Assembly: GCA_964017125.1 (NCBI GenBank)
Contig: OZ024907.1
Location: forward strand, 19,611,262 to 19,675,261
Source: Flabesymbios commensalis
Lineage: Eukaryota; Annelida; Polychaeta; Terebellida; Flabelligeridae
Direction of reading: 5' to 3'
Length of the DNA stretch: 64,000 nt
Part shown: one piece after another, positions 29,348 through 38,777 of the stretch
Position numbering within the stretch: the first letter of the stretch is position 1
Layout: each line of letters starts with the position of its first letter
Position numbers and translations under genes: made by a program
Notes under the pieces: model-generated
Database searches by the model: none
The model's input: only the letters and a program-made list of their open reading frames with translations
What the model was told of the DNA's origin: nothing

Positions 29348-29595
29348 CCCTTACAGTGCGGGGATCGACTTTAGTCGTCAGAATCTGACGTCTGTAGACG
29401 TCAGATTCTGACGACTAAAGTCGATCCCCGCACTGTAAGAGTAAAAATGTTTAGAATGGCCGTGACCCATTACACAGGTACCGTGTTCAAATGAATCGGA
29501 AAGAGCTAACTAAGACATTTATGGTGATTTCAAATTGAAAACACCCTCTGGTCTCCATGGTTTTTACAAAAATAATTCAGCGTTGTAAGGGTTAA
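29344..29595 (+). mobile_element. T-C MITE, full length reference copy
   Basis: TTAA at both ends. The hairpin at 29350-29439 has 44-bp arms with no mismatch and a 2-nt spacer. Then GTAAAAATGTTTAGAATGGC, GGAAAGAGCTAACTAAGACA, GGTCTCCATGGTTTTTAC, ATTCAGCGTTGTAAGGGTTAA. The flawless arms indicate either a young element or recent arm correction. Confidence 0.95.
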
Positions 29596-30072
29596 GGGGT
29601 TAAAGCAGTATTGGGTTTTCTTGGATTATGTTATTACTGTAAATCCCGTTTTAGTCGCTAGGCGGCATTATTTTATATAGACTGTTTTGCTGGTTGTTGT
29701 CTCTCAGTCACTAACATAATCCACATCTCAGCTCAGATACATTCGCTGATTGACATTTCTTTACTGAGCAGACCTGGGTCATTCATAACGCCGTCATTTT
29801 ATCTGCAGAGGTCATTCACAAAAAGCGGTCACTTATCTGGAGATAACCAGACGGGCTATTTACTATAGGACTGGTGACCTTTTACCTGACACTCTTTGTT
29901 TAGCAGACCCTTAAGCGGATACACAAGTGAGATTAAATACACAACAGAAACTAAAATAATGAGTATGGACATCTTTTTTGACATGAGCACAATACAACGG
30001 GAAAATAAATGTAGTATTGCGATTGTGCTATCAGAAGAGAGGTAGAATATGCTGCTGTGGGTTCGAATCCTG
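29596..30072. other. No recognised feature
   Basis: Unique. GGGTTCGAATCC at 30058 looks like an isolated B-box but has no A-box or acceptor stem. Confidence 0.5.
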
Positions 30073-30777
30073 CTAACCCTTTGAGCCTTAAATCGCTGAA
30101 ATATTTATACATAAACAAATACAAAAGTGTTCTATAGCCCGCCTTTTAATTTTAATTCAAAAAGGTGGGCTATTGCAATTGAAGTTCGATGTCGTCGGCG
30201 TTAACGTTTACTACTACTTGTGGGCGCGATAACTTGAAACGTATTTTATGTATCCTTTCCAAATTTGTTATGCATGTTACTAATGACCAGTTCCCGGACA
30301 ATCTCAATAATGGCTGAAAAAAATTCAAAATGGCCGATTTATTGCGATTTTTCGCATTTTACGTCAATAATTTGACCTTGTGGGCGCGATAACATGAAAA
30401 GCTGTTCATGTATCGTTCCCAAATTTGTTATGCAGGTTACTAATGATCAGTTCTTGGACAAGTTCTATTATGGCTGAAAAAAATCAAAATGGCCTATTTA
30501 TTGCGATTTTTTGCATTTTACGTCAATAATTGTGGCGCAATAACTTCAAGTTCAATAATGACGGCGGGCTATTGTCGAGTGTGCTCTTGTTTTAATTTGA
30601 AATTATCATAAATGTCTTAGTTTGATCTTTGATCATCTTTCCGCTTCATTTGAATACCTATGTTATAGGTCTACGGCCATCATAAGTATATCTTTCGGAG
30701 CGGGCATCGACTTTAGACGTCAGAATCTGACGTCTCGTCAGAATCTGACGTCTAAAGTCCCCACGCTGAAGTTTCCC
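30073..30777 (-). mobile_element. T-C MITE carrying an H block (second locus)
   Basis: CTAACCCTTTGAGCCTTAAA, ATCGCTGAAATATTTATACA, H block at 30136-30590, then AATTTGAAATTATCATAAAT, CATTTGAATACCTATGTTAT and a T-C hairpin (CGACTTTAGACGTCAGAATC...). H sits at the same point of T-C as at 487-1702. The right TTAA end is eroded (GTTTCCC). Confidence 0.85.
30136..30590 (+). repeat. H block with two 160-bp units
   Basis: Opens AGCCCGCCTTTTAATTTTAA and closes GGCGGGCTATTGTCGAGTG. Units start near 30218 and 30378, with a partial one near 30531. Four fewer units than the copy at 487. Confidence 0.9.
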
Positions 30778-30787
30778 GATCGCACTT

Positions 30788-30835
30788 ATGTACCAGATAC
30801 ATGGCATAATTCTTATGTACCAGATACATGGCAAT
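30788..30835 (+). repeat. 27-bp direct duplication
   Basis: CTTATGTACCAGATACATGG occurs twice, with 7 bases between. Confidence 0.9.
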
Positions 30836-30956
30836 GGCATCGTTCATCAATTTGATAATGACACTTCAAGTATTTGTCATAAATTCCAGTTGGAAATTTC
30901 AGGATGTAATTTACATCCCAAGGTGACTGTTAATGAGTATAAATATGCGTGTATTA

Positions 30957-30969
30957 GGGGGGGGGGGGG
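30957..30969 (+). repeat. G13 homopolymer
   Basis: Thirteen G in a row. Confidence 0.95.
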
Positions 30970-31021
30970 TAATAACCCTTATGATTTCATCTTTTCATCC
31001 GATTATAAATCATAGGGCGAT

Positions 31022-31192
31022 CAAATCACTCTTATAGGGAATGAAATGTGTGTTTAAACATCCAAGATTTGCAAATGTTTGGTCCAAAATTAAACAAAAA
31101 ATAGTAATTATCAGCCACTTGAAGTTGTGGATCGCGGTAGCGAGACACAACTTCAAGTGGGTTAAAATTTGAATAAGATACCATGATGTTAA
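31022..31192 (-). mobile_element. T-B1 MITE, distal end lost
   Basis: AATGAAATGTGTGTTTAAAC, GATTTGCAAATGTTTGGTCC, hairpin at about 31118-31172 (CACTTGAAGTTGTGGATCGC / GAGACACAACTTCAAGTGGG), ending GATGTTAA. Confidence 0.85.
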
Positions 31193-31311
31193 CAAAGGAA
31201 CGTCCAGAAACAGGAACTGAATGGAAAGTCATGTGGTTTTGACTGTGTCTGTGGATAGTAGTACTAATTATTCATAAGCTGGACACATGCTTATACTGTG
31301 TGTTTCACTCC

Positions 31312-31490
31312 TCGTTTACAATCAAAACCGTCCCGCTTACATTCAAAACCGTCTCGTTTACAATCAAAACCGCCTCGTTTACAATCAAAACCGTCTCGTT
31401 TACAATCAAAACCGTCTCGTTTACATTCAAAACGTCTCGTTTACAATCAAAACCGCCTCGTTTACAATCAAAACCGTCTCGTTTACGTCA
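31312..31490 (+). repeat. 21-bp minisatellite, eight units plus partial
   Basis: Unit TCGTTTACAATCAAAACCGT + C/T, with ACATTCA variants and one 20-bp unit. As 21 is a multiple of three and the unit lacks stops, all three forward frames are open, producing misleading QNRLVYN-type repeat peptides. Confidence 0.95.
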
Positions 31491-31901
31491 AGAAATACCG
31501 AATAAACTCTCATAAAAGTCAACTTAATTATTCAGATCTCCAGACATATAAACTACATTTGATGAAAAGTAAATACAGATATAATATGCAGAATAGAAAA
31601 AGTGTTTCTGAACATTTATCAATCTCAAGTCTTGTTCGTGATAAAAAGGAAGAGACGGTCCCATTGATAACGGCCATGTTTCTATGTTGCCCTAATGCGC
31701 AGAAAGTGACGTTTAGCAGCAATATCTATTTTATTTCGTCTCTGTGTAGTGATTCCATTACAAAGAGAAAACGGCATGTAAAGACGAGGTAAAAGAGCGG
31801 GCTGGCTGACAGCCATAAAATCAGAATAAAGTTTTTTCTTGTGTATTTATTATCGGGCACTGGGTTTACTGAGTGAATAGTCAATGACTTGTCCACAAAA
31901 A

Positions 31902-31950
31902 CAAACAGCAGTAACTACTTACTTTTCAAGTAAGCAGTTACTGCTGTTTG
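31902..31950. repeat. J hairpin
   Basis: CAAACAGCAGTAACTACTTAC pairs with GTAAGCAGTTACTGCTGTTTG around TTTTCAA, one mismatch. Confidence 0.93.
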
Positions 31951-31990
31951 CCTTTCCTCTGTATCCTAAGTAGTAGTAGTAGGATAATCC

Positions 31991-32194
31991 TTCAAGGTGA
32001 TCCATCACCCCTTATATTGTATAAATAATGATGTCCTTATATGGGGTGATTGGCTATCATGTGACCCTCTCAGAGGGTCACATGATAGTCAATCACCCCA
32101 TATAAGGGAACACTTGTGCCCCATCTTGTGGCAACTTTGATTTATTTGTCACAAAATTATTCATACTATATAAGGGGTGATAGATCACTTTTAA
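31991..32194. mobile_element. T-G MITE inserted in an N repeat
   Basis: Ends TTCAAGGTGATCCATCACCC and GGGGTGATAGATCACTTTTAA. A second palindrome, 32035-32107, has arms of about 34 bp around CTCTCAGAG. The right half also carries TTGTGGCAACTTTGATTTAT. Other copies at 35159 and 50939 have intact TTAA on both sides. Confidence 0.9.
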
Positions 32195-32530
32195 CGTCAC
32201 TTTTCGAGACTTGTGATCATTTAAGTGACATTGTAATACGTTAAAAACAGTGCAGTCCATTGATGAGATGAACGATGTACAGATGATGATGTGAGGGTGA
32301 GATGATAACGCATGGTGGTTTATTGACATTGTAATTTGTTTCCCTTCAGTCGCCCGATAAGGAGTTCTGGCCATGTCCAGGGGATTCACCCCCAGATGGT
32401 CGGAGACGTGAGTTTTGCTCTGTAAATGCTGAAACACTGGCCTTTCGCACAGCTCCGCTATCTTCGGGTCGGATAGACCCCAGAGTACCAATAGTTGAGG
32501 ATAACTCCATTGTGTCACACGTGAGAGTGG
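32194..32530 (-). repeat. N dispersed repeat
   Basis: In reverse it matches 61020-61398: TCTATCCGACCCGAAGATAG, TGGGGGTGAATCCCCTGGAC, CACCATGCGTTATC, CTCGAAAAGTGACG. Reading frames are open across parts of both copies, but the two copies differ by non-triplet indels, which argues against coding constraint. Confidence 0.75.
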
Positions 32531-33012
32531 GATCGGTATTCAAATTATGGACGACCGATGTTTTGTTATCGTGGTTATTCTCACACAGTGCTCCAAATTG
32601 TCCAAAGTTTGGATTGTGCAGTTTTGCCTATGACACTGTGTTCTGCTGGGAACTGAGAGTAATGCATAAGTAACTATCGACTTCCGGCTTAGTAATGTCG
32701 CGATATTGCCAGAATGTACAGACGGCGACGGAAAGCAATTTTAATCACTTATGACATCGGTAATTTTAAGTACTATTCATTAACGTTGATGCGGAGTAGA
32801 TGTGGACAAATGATGTTAGATGTTTTTTTAAAAAGTTTTAACACAAATGATGAATTGTAAGGGCCACTTAATCTCTACCGCATTTTTGAACATATATTTG
32901 TCCTTGACATTTTTAACGGCTACATAACTTGTAACGTTTATTTGTCCTTCACCAGGATAACGATTAAGATCCCGTACTATCAGCCTAGGTGCCCGTGAAC
33001 TAATCATTATAC
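32531..33012. other. No recognised feature
   Basis: Unique sequence. Confidence 0.5.
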
Positions 33013-33108
33013 CCCAGGAAACTCGAGGCAATGAACCAATTCTGGTATAATGTTGGTCTATCGCCTACGACGTTGGGCCAACAATAAACCAGCGCCGGCT
33101 CAACGTCT
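33013..33108. repeat. PAL-A palindrome
   Basis: TTCTGGTATAATGTTGGTCT, ATCGCC-TAC-GACGTTGG, GCCAACAATAAACCAGCGC. Left end CCAGGAAACTCGAGGCAA. Confidence 0.85.
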
Positions 33109-33109
33109 G

Positions 33110-33220
33110 TCCCAGCAAACACCATACATTGACACAATGTAGGTCTAATGTTGGCCAACCGTCTGCGACGCTGGCCCAACATTAGACCAACATTGGGTCA
33201 ATATATCGTATTTGCTGTGG
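33110..33220. repeat. PAL-A palindrome, adjacent to previous copy
   Basis: CCCAGCAAACACCATACATT at the left and ATCGTATTTGCTGTGGG at the right. Inner TAGGTCTAATGTTGGCC / GGCCCAACATTAGACCA around ACCGTC-TGC-GACGC. Confidence 0.93.
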
Positions 33221-33404
33221 GAACAGCCCATTGCCTATCTGGCGCTGTGAACTTAGATAATGTAGAGGCTGGTTTGTATTTACAGTGATTACAGATGATA
33301 GCAGCCTCTAGTCTTCACACTCTGTATGTTATCTTTTCACGGAGTTTATCCAGCAAGGTGACTGGAATCTAAAGATATATGGACTGTAACAGAAATATAC
33401 ATGT

Positions 33405-33491
33405 CTTGCTAGGGCCGTATATATACGTTGACCCTCGTCCTGCTAGGACCGTATATATACGTGAACCCCTGTGCTGCTAGGACCGTATAAT
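33405..33491 (+). repeat. 37-bp tandem array of a T-E end
   Basis: CTGCTAGGACCGTATATATACG repeats about three times, joined by TGACCCTCGTC / TGAACCCCTGTG. The unit resembles the T-E terminus CCCTTGTCCTGCTAGGCCCG. Confidence 0.8.
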
Positions 33492-33603
33492 TAAGCATCC
33501 CATTCGCCGATAATATCGGAATGCTTATAGTGTTTACCATCATTCCGTCTCCGTCCATGTCTCCGTCTATGTCGGTGAAAGACCCTCAGCTCTGGACGAT
33601 ACA

Positions 33604-33662
33604 CAGCAAACACGATGACCCAACATTAAACCAGCAATGGGTCAACGTATATTGTTCCCTGT
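33604..33662. repeat. PAL-A half, centre missing
   Basis: CAGCAAACACGATGACCCAA joins CATTAAACCAGCAATGGGTC and AACGTATATTGTTCCC, so both outer ends are present without the GTC-GAC centre. Confidence 0.7.
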
Positions 33663-34178
33663 AGAACAGTGCATTTGTGTGTCGGTTGATTCGGCATGAT
33701 GACGTCGCACCAGACATTTATTCCACCCCAGGCTGAGCGATCAGACTTCTCACTGATCTCTTGTTCATTCCCAAGCACCGCCATTTTACCTGACAACAAC
33801 ACCATTGGCAGGAAGAAACCATTTAATCTCGAGTGCTAGAATTTTTCGCATCTCTTCATTTTTCTTGACCTTTGTTGTTTTTCGATGCGGCTACTTAACC
33901 CTCCCGGTTATCAAACTCACACTTGATAACCCCTGGATGACTGCTGTAACGTTTTTTAAAGATAAATATGCCCATACACTGTATATCCTTTTCCCTTCTT
34001 ATTTTATCTGACAATGAATTACAGGCAGCTTTTTATTGGATTATCAGGCGACTGTTTATGTGCCGGGTGTGCTGTGTGAAAAATTAGCATCTACGCTCGT
34101 TTTGAGAGATGGAATGCATTTTACAAAAACCTGTTTCCCTTGGTGGCTCATATTAATTATGTGCAGAATATAATCGAT

Positions 34179-34523
34179 TTAACCCTTTAACCCGACTTTA
34201 GACGTCAGAATCTGACGTGTAAGGTCGATCCCCCATTGAAATAATTACGTATTTATAGTGACCATAACATACCGTTCCCTTGTTATTGCGTCCCCTTGTA
34301 TATGAAAGGTGGCAGATACACCCTCTCATATCCAAGGATATAAAAAGGTGTATCTGCCACTTTTTAAAGTGGCAGATATACCTTTTCATGTACAAGGGGA
34401 CGAAATACGTATTCAAATGAAGCAGAAAGAGCTAACTAAGACGTTTATGCTGATTTTTAATTTAAAAGAACCGTTGGTCTATGGTTTATATCAACATACT
34501 TCAGCGAGTACACCATTTTTAAG
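34179..34523 (+). mobile_element. T-C MITE with a nested O element
   Basis: TTAACCCTTTAACCCGACTT, short hairpin (TTAGACGTCAGAATCTGACG), CCATAACATAC, then O at about 34277-34402, then GTATTCAAATGAAGCAGAAA, GAGCTAACTAAGACG, ATACTTCAGCGAG. The right terminus is lost. Confidence 0.82.
34277..34402. mobile_element. O hairpin element, expanded
   Basis: GTCCCCTTGTATATGAAAGG and CTTTTCATGTACAAGGGGAC are the ends. Inside are two copies of the GGTGTATCTGCCACTTT-type arm. Absent from the sister T-C copy at 40880, so it inserted after the segmental duplication. Confidence 0.85.
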
Positions 34524-34888
34524 TAACTAGTTGTGAAGGATGCTTTCCCGTTAAACACTCGCATTGATGCACCACAGCATATTTTATGCATCATAGAGTA
34601 TGATTTTTGACAAAAATGGCACAAAAATGGCACAAAAAGGACGCTGATTAATTTTCATTTGAAATTTTATACTTATGAAATATTATACTTTTGATTTTTT
34701 ATTGAGGTGAGAATTGTCAGAGCAATTCACATCTTCCTACTGAATAAAGGGTGTTGTGGGGGTTAGAGGGCTCATATGTTTTGCCTATAAACAGATTATT
34801 TATTATGTTGTGTTTGATTTGTTATTTAGTCGTGATATGTGAGTGTTTATGTGAATAAGATTGTTATGACGCAATAAGCGTATGATAA
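34524..34888. other. No recognised feature
   Basis: Unique, apart from a possible worn MITE hairpin, GAATTGTCAGAGCAATTC (34711-34728). Confidence 0.45.
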
Positions 34889-35005
34889 CAGCTGATAGCC
34901 CACCAGCTCTGCTCTGCAAAGCCATAAGTCAGTATCTGCAGTATTTACAAGTAAGCAGATACTACCTTTTGCCTTTTCAGAGCAGAGCTATACATAGCTA
35001 TCATA
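34889..35005. repeat. J hairpin, extended
   Basis: Outer AGCTCTGCTCTG / CAGAGCAGAGCT and inner GTCAGTATCTGCAGTA / TAAGCAGATACTACCTTTT arms. GATAGC and GCTATC lie just outside. Confidence 0.88.
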
Positions 35006-35158
35006 TCTAAAGACACAAGTATTGTCATATCTGACTATCACACTGTGTATCCAGCGGTCTTATCTGTTTTAAAAAAATACACACCCTAGCCGCTCAGCAA
35101 ACATCGTATTTATATTGAGGGGTGCTCAGCCCGCCTTGTAAGTTGTATAATGCGCTGT

Positions 35159-35361
35159 TAAAAGTGATCTATCACCCCTTATATGGTATGAATAATTATG
35201 TCCTTATATGAGGTGATTGGCTATCATGTGACCCTCTCAGAGGGTCACATGATAGCCAATCACCCCATATAAGGAAGCACTTGTGCCCCATCTTGTGGCA
35301 ACTTTAATTTATTTGTCACAAAATTATTCATACTATATAAGGGGTGAAAGATCACCTTTAA
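35159..35361. mobile_element. T-G MITE, full length
   Basis: TTAA on both sides. Ends AAAGTGATCTATCACCCC and GGGGTGAAAGATCACCTTT. Internal palindrome 35202-35274 (AGGTGATTGGCTATCATGTG...) around CTCTCAGAG. Confidence 0.93.
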
Positions 35362-35417
35362 GTAGTTGTAAAACCACTCCACTTACCTTACCTGTACATG
35401 TATATCCTAATTTGTAT

Positions 35418-35418
<1 letters not shown>

Positions 35419-35487
<69 letters not shown>

Positions 35488-35524
35488 TAATCAATCAATC
35501 AATCAATCAATTAATCAATCGATC
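35419..35524 (+). repeat. (AATC)n microsatellite
   Basis: About 26 units with two AATT variants. It yields a spurious NQSI repeat frame. Confidence 0.97.
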
Positions 35525-35610
35525 ATTTTCCAAGTAAGCTATCAAACAAACAGTTAAGCAAACAAACGAACAAACAGTCTGGTAAAAAGCTAATAGTTAT
35601 GCTTCACTGT

Positions 35611-35771
35611 ACCCGCACTGAAAAATTCAATATGTATAATGGCCGCAGACCCATGACATAGGTATTCAAATTAAGCGGAGAAAGCTGACTAAGACATTCA
35701 TGATGATTTTCAATTGGGAAATAATGGCCCTTATGGTTCATACAGAAATATTTCAGCGCTTTAAGGGTTAA
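35611..35771 (+). mobile_element. T-C MITE, hairpin truncated
   Basis: ACCCGCACTGAAAAATTCAA, TGGCCGCAGACCCATGACAT, GAGAAAGCTGACTAAGACAT, ATATTTCAGCGCTTTAAGGG, TTAA. Confidence 0.8.
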
Positions 35772-36028
35772 GCAAACAAACAACAGAACAGCAAACGAAG
35801 AAGTGATTTCGTTTTTTTCCAATTCTCTCTGTATCCCCGTCTAGACTACCTGCCAATAATACACGAATGCCTGCTTCTGTGCGATCATTAAGAAACAACT
35901 CGTCATTTGTCATTAGGACCATGGCGGGATATTTCACCTGGTTTTTCCTCTGACAGTCATGAATACATTTACCAAGTTCATTGTCAATTTAATAATGAAT
36001 CAAATCATTGTTATTATTTCTAATTCCC

Positions 36029-36080
36029 TACAGACGTCAGATTCTGACGTCTAAAGACAGTCCCCACGCTGAAAGGGTGA
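36029..36080 (+). mobile_element. T-C hairpin fragment
   Basis: ACAGACGTCAGATTCTGACG, TCTAAAGACAGTCCCCACGC, TGAAAGGGTGAA. Right arm only, no body. Confidence 0.65.
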
Positions 36081-36743
36081 ACTTCATATGTTTAACTGAG
36101 CATCCTATTATAATATAAATAAAAAGCCATCCAGCATGCAAAGGAGTGTTTATATCCCGGTAGATTTAGATTACTGACATCAGCATGACAACAGATCTTA
36201 ATAATTTGTCAGTCTGACAAACAGCATGTCAGCAGGTCACGGCTAATGCCAGGCTACGTGAAGCTGCCAGGTACAGTTAGAGTAACCTACGTGACGCATA
36301 AAACGCAGAATTTCGTCTTTCGAATCGGGATCATTTTATTTTCACAGAAATTCATCGCCCCCTTATGTCATTTACTGTAATTACATTACAGATTATATTA
36401 CAATTGGGTCTTCAAACTCATGTAGCATATACAACTTCTACTCATACACCATCTCCATATCACTTTGTATAAGTACAATATATTACATCAAGTGAATTTA
36501 AATGTAGGCCGACTATCAGCTGTGTTTATATATAACCTAAGAGAAGAAGAAAATTTACAAGATATTGAAGGAAATTTTCATTTTCAGTCCAAAAATGACA
36601 TAAACATGTTCAGTGTTTTTGTACAAGACATTAACTAAATCTGCAGCACATCATGCCGACGGAAATGTCATTTTAGATTTACTTACAATAAAATGTCTGC
36701 TGTTTTTTTGTGACTCGTCGCATGATATTCGTGATCTGCTGAC
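36081..36743. other. No recognised feature
   Basis: Unique AT-rich sequence. Confidence 0.5.
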
Positions 36744-36832
36744 CCAGCCAACACGAGACGTTGACCCCAATGTTGGTCTAAAGCTGGCACACCGTTTTCG
36801 ACGCTGGCCTAACATTAGGTCAACATCTTATT
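36744..36832. repeat. PAL-A palindrome
   Basis: CCAGCCAACACGAGACGTTG left end; GTTGGTCTAAAGCTGG, CACACCGTT-TTC-GACGCTGG, CCTAACATTAGGTCAAC. Confidence 0.85.
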
Positions 36833-37018
36833 TTCACTACTGACACGGTGCCGATATAAAGGAAATATCAAGCTCGGTCAAACTGTCCGATCGTAGACAT
36901 GCGCTTTATTGACTTGCACTTGCAATTACGCTTGTATTGCCGCTCCGCATGCATTTGTCGTTCCAGGTGTCATTCCACTTGGTCCTTCTTCCGATAATTG
37001 TTCAGTATACGCAGGACA

Positions 37019-37280
37019 TTAACCCTTAAAGCGCTACATTAAAACAAATATTTAAAGCGCTGCATCTATTCTTTTAATTTTCAACCACTTGAGGTTGTGT
37101 ATCGCTACCGCGATCCACAACCTCAAGTGGTTGAAAATTAGTCATATTTGTTTAATCTGGGACCAAACATATACAAATCTTGATGTTGAAACACTTATTT
37201 CGTTCCCAATAACTGTGATTTAAGCGGGTAATAAAATGGATTAAAACAACTCTAGTCGAACTTAGCGATGTAAGGGTTAA
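37019..37280 (+). mobile_element. T-B1 MITE, full length
   Basis: TTAACCCTTAAAGCGCTACA, hairpin at 37082-37139: TTCAACCACTTGAGGTTGTG pairs perfectly with CACAACCTCAAGTGGTTGAA, departing from the family consensus at several places in both arms. Then AACATATACAAATCTTGATG, AGTCGAACTTAGCGATGTAA, GGGTTAA. Confidence 0.92.
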
Positions 37281-37462
37281 TCCACAAACCAGGCCCAGTT
37301 CGCGCCGTATATATGGTTTCAAACAAGTTTTCAACCAAATAAAATGCCACTAAAACTGATCAGAGTTTTTCTGATGGAGACTGAGTTGATCTAATCAGTA
37401 AATTTTACAGATGTCTTATTTTTCATAAATATAAAAAATGTTCGTCACTTGAAGCTGGACTT
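37277..37462 (-). mobile_element. T-E MITE, cut inside the hairpin
   Basis: TTAATCCACAAACCAGGCCC, CGTATATATGGTTTCAAAC, GTTGATCTAATCAGTAAA, CGTCACTTGAAGCTGGAC, then a break. It shares the TTAA of the T-B1 to its left. Confidence 0.75.
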
Positions 37463-37474
37463 AGAGTTTATGGC

Positions 37475-37565
37475 TGAGTCACCGTCACAGACGACGGGCT
37501 AAAATTGGTCTACCATTGGATCCAAATTGGCCCACCATTGGATCAGCGTCACGTTTCTGCTGGGC
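37475..37565. repeat. PAL-A, rearranged
   Basis: GAGTCACCGTCACAGACGAC, then the block AATTGG-C-ACCATTGGATC twice, then GCGTCACGTTTCTGCTGGG. Confidence 0.6.
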
Positions 37566-37944
37566 TGTCGCGCTCATTATGTCGGCGAGAAAGGTTTCAA
37601 TGTCAAAAATTGACCCTTTGTCCTTAAATCACGATTTTTTCATACATAAAACGTCGTTTAGAGGTGAATTATTTCATTAATTAACAAGAATGGTTTAAGC
37701 CCAAAATGGAACAATTATAGGCATTTTTTGAACACTTAAGAGTTGTGGTCACGGAATGATTTATAATTACAATTATTTCAATTCGGCGCTTTTAGGCTTG
37801 ATCTTTTTTAAGGGTGTAGAAAACCGTAGTTACATGTAGATAAGATTTTTTATTTGCCTTTTTCGCAGACTTCCTATTCTAAGGATTTATCTGATTTTTC
37901 TCATTACAGTATCGCAAATAATTAAGACCCGACATACTGGATAC

Positions 37945-38283
37945 AAGTATTAATTCCTAGCCTGCGTCAATTTTTCAGAAAGTTTGGAAGAATATCCGGG
38001 TAATGGCGGCCATCTTTTATCTTCTTTTGTCAAATTAGGACCTTGTCAATTTTTAAGAAACTTCGAGAAAATATCCGCGTCATGGCGGCTATCTTTATTC
38101 TTATTTCGTCCAATTAGAACCTTGTCACCCTGATAACTTCAAAGCCGCTTATCCGATACACTCAATATTTAACGTACTGCATGCTGGTATTAATTCCTAG
38201 ACTGCATCAATTTTGCAGAAAGTTCTGGAAAATATCTGGGTCTTGGCAGCCTTCTTTAATCTTTTGCGGTCAAAATAGCACCT
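37945..38283 (+). repeat. About 80-bp degenerate tandem repeat, three units
   Basis: TTCCTAGCCTGCGTCAATTT, CAGAAAGTTTGGAAGAATAT, CCGGGTAATGGCGGCCATCT recur at about 37967, 38047 and 38205. GATAACTTCAAAGCCGC echoes the H units, so it may be an old H relative. Confidence 0.75.
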
Positions 38284-38668
38284 ATAGTCAGCCTAAAGCT
38301 GCTAGCCTCTGCCTCATAATATGACTTGATAATTACATGTACAAATTGATTATCCTGTAAAATTATATTTAAAGTATAACTTTTATTTGAAAAGTGCGAG
38401 GGGGGAGCCTTCTTGGGTGTTTTGCATGGTAAACACTTACTTCTAGCCACTTTTGCGCACGATATTTTTCTTACAAATTTTTTATTCTGCTCTTGGGCAA
38501 CCCTGTTGTTGTATTTGTGCAGAATTCATGGATGGAATCTTTCATCATTTTTTACCCGGGTATGGCGGTGCTCACATCGTGGTGACACGCGAGGTCGCTA
38601 GGTGGCGCTGGTGTTTATGTACCACGTGTCCACAGTCCTTATCGCCAGACGGCGCTGGTAGTAAATAT
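38284..38668. other. No recognised feature
   Basis: Unique; two overlapping short frames without motifs. Confidence 0.5.
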
Positions 38669-38777
38669 CCCAGTCAATACGACACGTAAAGCCAATGTTG
38701 TTTTATTGTTCCAACGCCATAGGCGGTAGGCCAACATCAAACCAACGCTGTATGAACATACCGTGTTCGCGGTAAAC
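38669..38777. repeat. PAL-A, diverged centre
   Basis: CCCAGTCAATACGACACGTA, CAATGTTGTTTTATTGTTCC, ACGCCATAGGCGGTAGG, CCAACATCAAACCAACGC. The centre is GCC-ATA-GGC rather than GTC-NNN-GAC. Confidence 0.75.

Larger units (their letters stand above)
33920..34523 (+). repeat. Segmental duplication, copy 1
   Basis: Shares TCACACTTGATA, TATTTTATCTGACAATGA-TTACAGGC, AGCTTTTTATTGGATTATCA, GAGATACATTTTACAAAA-like text and a T-C element with 40614-41089. The T-C insertion therefore predates the duplication. Confidence 0.88.

Noticed and set aside
32093-32518. 141-codon minus-strand frame across N and T-G
   Set aside because: It crosses two unrelated repeats, and the other N copies differ by non-triplet indels in the same part.
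35283-35537. NQSI-repeat protein
   Set aside because: Translation of the (AATC)n microsatellite.
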